Below are positions 13,845 to 18,551 of a stretch of 18,551 nucleotides of DNA, one piece after another (position 1 is the stretch's first letter; every line of letters begins with the position of its first letter). The notes under the pieces were generated by a model that saw only the letters and a list, made by a program, of their open reading frames with translations, was not told where the DNA came from and did not search any database. The stretch covers positions 1 to 18,551 of the forward strand of contig QGUR01000054.1 of the NCBI GenBank assembly GCA_003242205.1, written 5' to 3'. Source of the DNA: Chloroflexota bacterium. GTDB lineage: Bacteria; Chloroflexota; Anaerolineae; Aggregatilineales; Phototrophicaceae. The position numbers and the translations under genes were made by a program.

Positions 13845-16340
13845 TCAATTGCCGGTCTGGAAGTGGTCGCGCAGCCAGTCGCGGAAAGCGCCCTCGCCCA
13901 TCGGAGGCACACGGTACATGCGATACCAGTCTTCGGGCTGGTATGCCTGTCGCTCCTCCAGCGTCCCGTCTGGAAACCAGCGTTCCAGCGCGTCCAGCGT
14001 TTCGTCGTCATTGGGCGAAAAGAAGAAAAGCAGCCCCTGCGTCGGGTCAAAGCGATATGGGCCGTCTCGCCCGCTGGCATGATAGAGAAACTCCGGGACG
14101 CGCTCGACGCTGATGATTCCGTTCGGCCAGTCAATCGCTCCGCCTTCAATGCCAACCGCGCGATGATCCCACCAGTACGGATAAGCGATCATAAACGCAT
14201 TGCCATACGAGCCTTCGCCGCTGGCAAATTCGCGCAGCGCTCTGCCCGCATCGCTGTAGGGCAATGAAGCGGTCAGATAAGCGCGCCGGTAATCGTTGAA
14301 ATACACGCTGGCATTGGCGCTATAGCTGACGCCGATCAGTCCGGCGACCACCGCCACAGCGAGGGCCATTCCCACACCCCCACCGGCCACACGCCGCACC
14401 GAACGAGCGATGAGCGCCAGCGGCAGCGCCGCAATGAGATAAGCTGGCGGCAGCGCGCCGCTCGTTCGCGTGGCGCTCGGGTTTTCGATCGGATACGCCA
14501 GCGAAAGCGCGGACGGCAGCAGCATAATAAACACCATCAGCGGAACCAGCCAGTAGACCATATCGCGCCGTCGCCGCCAGATCAGCGCCCCCCACGCCGG
14601 CAGACCGACTAGCAATAGCGCCCCGGCTACCGGGTCAAGCGCGGGCCGGTTTGGAGCCGCATTGATCCAGGCGACATCGCCCTTCCAGTTGAACATCAGC
14701 AGCGCATTGCGGATATTGTCCAGTAACACCGGCAAATTCGCGGTAAAGGCGTCAAGCCGCTCCTGAATGCTGGCATTGCGGCGCACGATATTGCCCGCTT
14801 CGTCGGTCGTTTCGATAACCGAATCGCCAAGCAGCCGGCCCGACGTTCGCCGCCAGAAATCCTCCGGGAATTCCACCGAATAACGGAACAGCGGCACGAA
14901 CACGACCGCCGAAATCAGCACCAGCACCGCCAGATTGACCAGATAGTCCCGCCGGGCGCGTAGACCGCGCGCCTGAAACAGCATGGCCAGCCCGGACCCG
15001 ACCAGCACCACCACCGGCAACATGCGTACCGCCTGATACATATACAGGCCGAATCCAAGCACCAGCCCGGCCTTCAGGTAATCCACGCGACGATTCCAGC
15101 GCATGGCCCGCGTCAGATAAATCAGTAGCAGCGTCGCAACCGCGGGCGTCAGGACAATACGCAGCCCCAGACGACTGAGCGATGTATGCCAGTAGCTGGC
15201 GGCCACCAACGCTGCCAGCGCCAGCCCGACCACATTCCCCAGACGCCGGTCTTCCCTGCCGATAATCTCGCGCCCCAGCCACCACAGCAGTGGCAGTGTC
15301 AGCAGACCTTCAATCGCCGACAGCAGCTTGAGCGCCGTAAAGTTCATCTCGACGCCCTGCAACCGCGTGAGCGCGGCCATGAGATACATCTGCACCGGCT
15401 CGCGCCCGCCGTTGTTGGCGAAGAAGATGTCCGTCTCGCCATCCACCACACGCTGCGAATCGAGCAGTTTTTCGACGTGATCGCTCGTCATTTCTGGCGG
15501 CGTCGACGGCAGATCGTAGAAGCGAAAGTACGCGCCAAGACCGATGATGGCGATCAGGGCCAGCAGCGTACCAACGCTGATGAACGGGCGCGGGTTGAAC
15601 CAGTCGCGCCTGCGCCAGCCGCCAGCAGGAGCCAGCGCCAGCACCCAGACAACAATACTGCCAAACCAGGCGACCACGCCGGGCAGCGTGAACCGGTTGT
15701 TGCCGTTAAGCGCCCAGGTCAACCCGATCAGCACGATACCAAGCACGCCCAGTGCAAGCCGCTGCGCGATGACAATGCGAGATAAATTGCTTTCCGGGGA
15801 AACCGGCGGCGACGACCTGCGAACCGGCTGTGGTAGCGCACGCCCGGCGTAGACTTCAGCGCCAGCCCAGAGGAGCAGCCCCACGATAATGAACGGTAAC
15901 GCCGGAAGCAGCGCCGCCTCTTCGGTTCGCACATCAGCATAGGTCATGAGTGACGTACCACGCCAGACCACCGCGAAAGCGAACAGGCGCAATACCAGCA
16001 GCACCAGCTCCTGTAATCTGGTGGCGCGCCTGCTATCGCGCATGGGTTCAGCCAGCGGCGCGCCGGTTTCGACGCCTGTGGATCGCTCCGGTAGCGGAAC
16101 GACAACCGGTGGTTGCGCGACCTCGCCACCTGTGGGCGCGGATCGCACAACAGCCAGCAGCGCGCGCAACGTCTGGATGGGCGCGCTCCACAGCCCGGCT
16201 AACGCTTCTGCCAGCGTCAACTCCTCAAATGATCCGTTTTCATCGACAGCCATCCGTGATTCGGCCTCGGCAGACGCCTGCGGGTCAACCGGCTCGACAT
16301 CTTCGAAATGGCGGTGAGAACCGGAAGAAGTGAGGCTCAT
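13845..16340 (-). CDS. GT39/ArnT-like GT-C membrane glycosyltransferase (831 aa)
   Basis: This is a large membrane enzyme that probably adds a sugar from a polyprenyl-phosphate donor on the outer face of the membrane. A hydrophilic N-terminal region of ~105 residues, presumably cytoplasmic, contains an amphipathic segment (LTLAEALAGLWSAP and following, 41-67). Then come hydrophobic helices, and at ~255-275 the helix that precedes the GT-C catalytic loop. The loop reads PPEMTSDHVEKL, with D287 the likely catalytic acid, then FFANNGGREPVQMYL (306-320), the classic 'REP..FYL' feature of this family. Further helices run to ~685 and a soluble tail follows. The ATG (16338-16340) overlaps the methyltransferase stop TGA (16337-16339) in an ATGA arrangement, so translation is coupled. 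It is the last gene of the glycan operon. The family is clear; donor, acceptor and product are unknown. Confidence 0.88.
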   Translation of the reverse strand: MSLTSSGSHRHFEDVEPVDPQASAEAESRMAVDENGSFEELTLAEALAGLWSAPIQTLRALLAVVRSAPTGGEVAQPPVVVPLPERSTGVETGAPLAEPMRDSRRATRLQELVLLVLRLFAFAVVWRGTSLMTYADVRTEEAALLPALPFIIVGLLLWAGAEVYAGRALPQPVRRSSPPVSPESNLSRIVIAQRLALGVLGIVLIGLTWALNGNNRFTLPGVVAWFGSIVVWVLALAPAGGWRRRDWFNPRPFISVGTLLALIAIIGLGAYFRFYDLPSTPPEMTSDHVEKLLDSQRVVDGETDIFFANNGGREPVQMYLMAALTRLQGVEMNFTALKLLSAIEGLLTLPLLWWLGREIIGREDRRLGNVVGLALAALVAASYWHTSLSRLGLRIVLTPAVATLLLIYLTRAMRWNRRVDYLKAGLVLGFGLYMYQAVRMLPVVVLVGSGLAMLFQARGLRARRDYLVNLAVLVLISAVVFVPLFRYSVEFPEDFWRRTSGRLLGDSVIETTDEAGNIVRRNASIQERLDAFTANLPVLLDNIRNALLMFNWKGDVAWINAAPNRPALDPVAGALLLVGLPAWGALIWRRRRDMVYWLVPLMVFIMLLPSALSLAYPIENPSATRTSGALPPAYLIAALPLALIARSVRRVAGGGVGMALAVAVVAGLIGVSYSANASVYFNDYRRAYLTASLPYSDAGRALREFASGEGSYGNAFMIAYPYWWDHRAVGIEGGAIDWPNGIISVERVPEFLYHASGRDGPYRFDPTQGLLFFFSPNDDETLDALERWFPDGTLEERQAYQPEDWYRMYRVPPMGEGAFRDWLRDHFQTGN

Positions 16341-17224
16341 CGCAGCGGCTTTCGCCCTTTCAACGCCAGATTGACCGTCGAACGACCCGGCGGCTCGTTG
16401 ATGACGTTTTTCCGGTCGAAATAATTGAGTATCTGGATGCCAATGCGAATCGGGTTCAGCCGGCCACCGCTGTCACGATCAAAAGCCGTACGATCCGCCG
16501 CCTCGGCCATGCTTTTGGGCAGCAGGCCCGATTCGAGCAGCGGCTTGCCCAGTCCATAAACGAGATTGTGGATAAATGGAAACGAGTGATGCGTAAAGGC
16601 CCGCTCTTCCTCAACTTCAAAACCGGCCTCCAGCACGGCCTGCCGCAGCCGGTCGGCGGTATACAACCGCACGTGGTTAGCCCAGATACCGGCCAGCGGC
16701 CCACGGCTGATATGCGTATGAAAGAGCGTTTCCAGCGTCTTGTTGATCGGGTCCCACCAGAACGGATAGTTGGCGTTGGGGACCGTAATCGCAACGACAC
16801 CACCCGGTTTCAGCACGCGCAGCACCTCGCGCAGGCCATCCACGTCGCGGTCGATATGCTCAAGAATTTCCGACAGGATCACGGCGTCAAACGTGTCGTC
16901 GGGATACGGCAAGGCGTAAATATCTGCATTGTTGAGCATCAACCGCGGCAAATGGCCGACGTTGGCGCGCGCCTTTTCGATAATCGGCCATTCCAGCTCC
17001 AATCCGACCAGACGGCAGTTGGAGACGTAACGAATCATGTTGAGGTAAAAGCCGCGACCGCACGCACAATCCAGAATCAGCGCGTCGTCGTCGAGCGTAA
17101 TCCACTCAAAGATCGTCTGAACGCGCTTCTTGAAGGCCATATCGGCCTCGTTGCGCGTCATATGAGCGATGGTCTGAGCGTCAACCACCACGCGTGACGG
17201 CATTTTCACGGAAATATCGTTCAT
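16337..17224 (-). CDS. Class I SAM-dependent methyltransferase
   Basis: 295 residues. The Rossmann core is visible: motif I LDCACGRG (51-58), the acidic end of strand 2 at GLELE (E76), motif II NNADIYALP (D101), SEILEHID (118-125), and LKPGGVVAITVPN (138-150). It resembles Methyltransf_11/25-type enzymes that act on small molecules, lipids or glycans. The motif I form D-C-A-C-G-R-G differs from the common D-x-G-C-G-x-G. It lies between a GT4 glycosyltransferase and a GT39-like enzyme, so methylation of a glycan or its lipid carrier is a reasonable guess. The start at 17224 overlaps the GT4 gene by 44 nt; ATG 17203 is an alternative and neither has a good ribosome binding site. Confidence 0.87.
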   Translation of the reverse strand: MNDISVKMPSRVVVDAQTIAHMTRNEADMAFKKRVQTIFEWITLDDDALILDCACGRGFYLNMIRYVSNCRLVGLELEWPIIEKARANVGHLPRLMLNNADIYALPYPDDTFDAVILSEILEHIDRDVDGLREVLRVLKPGGVVAITVPNANYPFWWDPINKTLETLFHTHISRGPLAGIWANHVRLYTADRLRQAVLEAGFEVEEERAFTHHSFPFIHNLVYGLGKPLLESGLLPKSMAEAADRTAFDRDSGGRLNPIRIGIQILNYFDRKNVINEPPGRSTVNLALKGRKPLR

Positions 17225-18362
17225 AACGATCTACGGTTTCTTCGAATGAAAACAGGCTTTCGATGACCTCGCGCGGGCGGCGATAGGCTTCCGGATTTTT
17301 CAGCACCTCAACAATCGCCTCGCCAATGGCGCGATAGTCGCCCGGCGGAGCCAGCTTGCCCATGCCCGAAACCTGGACCGGCACGCGCCCGCCCGGTGTG
17401 TCGGTCATGACGACCGGCGTGCCACACAGCATCGCCTCCACCTGTACCAGCGCAAAGCACTCGCTGTCGCTGGTTAGCGCCAGCACGTCGCAGGCGGCGA
17501 AGAAATCGGCCATCGCCTGCATATCGTCGAGCAAACCCAGAAACACCAGCCGGTCACGATAGCGTCTGACCAGCCCTTGATAGCGTTCCCATGTGTTTTC
17601 GTATTTGATGTCGTACTCACCCGCAAAAACGACACGAGCGTTCGGATAATGTTCCCCGATGACGTCCAGCGCCCTGATCAACAGATCGGGACGTTTCTCC
17701 TCAACAAAGCGCCCGGCAAAACCTATAATCGGGCCGCCCTCCGGCGCCCATTGTTGGCGTAGTTCCTCTGCTCGCTGCGGGTTAGGCTGCGGCATGTGAA
17801 CCGGTGGATAAATCACCGAAACCTTATCACGATACGGCAGCAGATAATACGAGTGGTTCGCATAATCGTCGCTGTAAGCGATCAGGCGCGCCGCCCGGGC
17901 TGCCATGAAGCGATACAACATAAACATCACGGTCTGGATCACCCGGTTGGCCACGCCTCGCGGAAGGATCAGGTCGCCGTGATGCGTCGCCACGACCTTG
18001 CGCCCCAACAGCCCGGCCAGAACGGCAATCAAAGCGGTTTCCAGCATCGGCGTATGAATGCTGACGACATCATGCTGGGCGATCAGCCGGGCAGCAGCCA
18101 GCGGGTATGCAGGCATAATCATTCCACGACTGATCGGCACTGGTGGCGCCCACAGGCGCACGACGCGAACGCCGTTAATCATTTCTTCAGCGGGCAAGTC
18201 AGGACGGTGACGCGCCGCCAGAATCGTTACTTCATGGCCACGCTGTACCAGCGCTTCGCTCACGCGCTGAATGTAAAGCTGCATCCCCGTGCGATGCGGA
18301 AAATAGTACAGGATGCAGATGAGAATTTTGAGCTTATCGGGCTTCGCACCGTTGATTGACAT
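17181..18362 (-). CDS. GT4-family glycosyltransferase (GT-B fold)
   Basis: 393 residues with the two-domain GT-B pattern of family 4. The N-domain begins LKILICILYYFPHRTGMQLY, with the glycine-rich acceptor loop near G26, and contains ATHHGD (125-130). The C-domain has GFAGRFVEEKRPDLL (R218 and K223 for the donor phosphates) and the E-x7-E signature SECFALVQVEA (E301, E309), followed by GTPVV. It transfers a sugar from a nucleotide-sugar in the cytoplasm to a lipid-linked or glycan acceptor, probably with retention of configuration, as usual for the family. The ATG at 18362 follows the upstream stop by 9 nt. It overlaps the methyltransferase gene downstream. The sugar specificity cannot be read from sequence. 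Confidence 0.92.
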   Translation of the reverse strand: MSINGAKPDKLKILICILYYFPHRTGMQLYIQRVSEALVQRGHEVTILAARHRPDLPAEEMINGVRVVRLWAPPVPISRGMIMPAYPLAAARLIAQHDVVSIHTPMLETALIAVLAGLLGRKVVATHHGDLILPRGVANRVIQTVMFMLYRFMAARAARLIAYSDDYANHSYYLLPYRDKVSVIYPPVHMPQPNPQRAEELRQQWAPEGGPIIGFAGRFVEEKRPDLLIRALDVIGEHYPNARVVFAGEYDIKYENTWERYQGLVRRYRDRLVFLGLLDDMQAMADFFAACDVLALTSDSECFALVQVEAMLCGTPVVMTDTPGGRVPVQVSGMGKLAPPGDYRAIGEAIVEVLKNPEAYRRPREVIESLFSFEETVDRYERYFRENAVTRGG

Positions 18363-18371
18363 ATTTCCCGT

Positions 18372-18551
18372 TTAACCCTGCGACTGACTGCTGTTGAACT
18401 GCTGCACGCCGCGAGACAACTGCTCCAGTGACACACCCTCATATAGAAAACTGACCACGCCGACGATGGCATAGACCACAAGATTGACGGCGTGCACCAG
18501 TATAGCAAAGGCGCTGGCTGCACTTTCCGGCTCGCCATAACCGGTCGCGCC
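18372..18551 (-). CDS. C-terminal end of a probable LPG-synthase-TM/flippase-like membrane protein (partial)
   Basis: The last 59 codons and TAA stop of a gene that continues past the right edge. The visible part is an amphipathic lead (GYGEPESAASA), a hydrophobic helix (FAILVHAVNLVVYAIVGVVSFL) and a short cytoplasmic tail (YEGVSLEQLSRGVQQF). This is the usual ending of UPF0104/LPG_synthase_TM (flippase-like) proteins: a small polar turn, a last helix, then a '-EG-SL-EL-R' tail. Such genes often lie next to glycosyltransferases, as here, 9 nt before the GT4 gene. The call rests on the C-terminus only. Confidence 0.6.
   Translation of the reverse strand, partial: GATGYGEPESAASAFAILVHAVNLVVYAIVGVVSFLYEGVSLEQLSRGVQQFNSSQSQG

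Noticed and set aside
1..18551. CRISPR array, insertion sequence, prophage or defence system
   Set aside because: No regularly spaced repeats, terminal inverted repeats, transposase, integrase or defence-type genes were seen; gene content is carbohydrate uptake and glycan assembly.

Overview
The window is GC-rich bacterial DNA with genes packed tightly, nearly all on the minus strand. Two genes carry DUF2298 (the 'Chlor_Arch_YYY' membrane domain, known mainly from Chloroflexota and archaea). One is fused to a GT39-like glycosyltransferase whose extracytoplasmic tail, as I remember such proteins, is typical of Chloroflexota. With the carbohydrate-uptake operon and the large GT-C enzymes, this points to a Chloroflexota bacterium, probably Anaerolineae or a related class. 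That assignment is inference; there is no rRNA or other marker here.

Region 1 (1-6914, minus) holds a 1842-residue polytopic protein, an N-terminal GT39/ArnT-like half joined to a C-terminal DUF2298 half. A second, stand-alone DUF2298 paralogue follows it, overlaps its stop codon and runs off the left edge. The first ~60 bases contain a C10 run and probably a one-base error, because conserved motif residues switch frame there.

Region 2 (6915-12780, minus) is a sugar-uptake operon read from right to left: solute-binding protein, two CUT1-type permeases, then a cytoplasmic glycoside hydrolase of the GHL6/beta-galactosidase-trimerisation type. No ABC ATPase is encoded, so a shared MsmK/UgpC-type ATPase elsewhere is expected. 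A strong 12-bp hairpin between the binding-protein and permease genes probably gives differential expression, and an 11-bp hairpin after the hydrolase probably ends the transcript. A LacI-family repressor gene (12781-13797, plus) is divergent. The 285-bp space between holds several TTGCA-type dyads and a recognisable promoter for the repressor, and is the likely control point for both directions.

Region 3 (13845-18551, minus) is a glycoconjugate operon with overlapping or nearly abutting genes: the C-terminus of a probable flippase-like (LPG synthase TM family) membrane protein, a GT4 glycosyltransferase, a class I SAM-dependent methyltransferase, and an 831-residue GT39-like membrane glycosyltransferase. 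Together they would build, modify and extend a lipid-linked or surface glycan.

No tRNA, rRNA, CRISPR array, insertion sequence or phage gene was seen. The most unusual items are the GT39-DUF2298 fusion with its tandem paralogue and the motif parallels suggesting DUF2298 may itself be a GT-C-like enzyme, followed by the repeated operator/promoter block upstream of the repressor.
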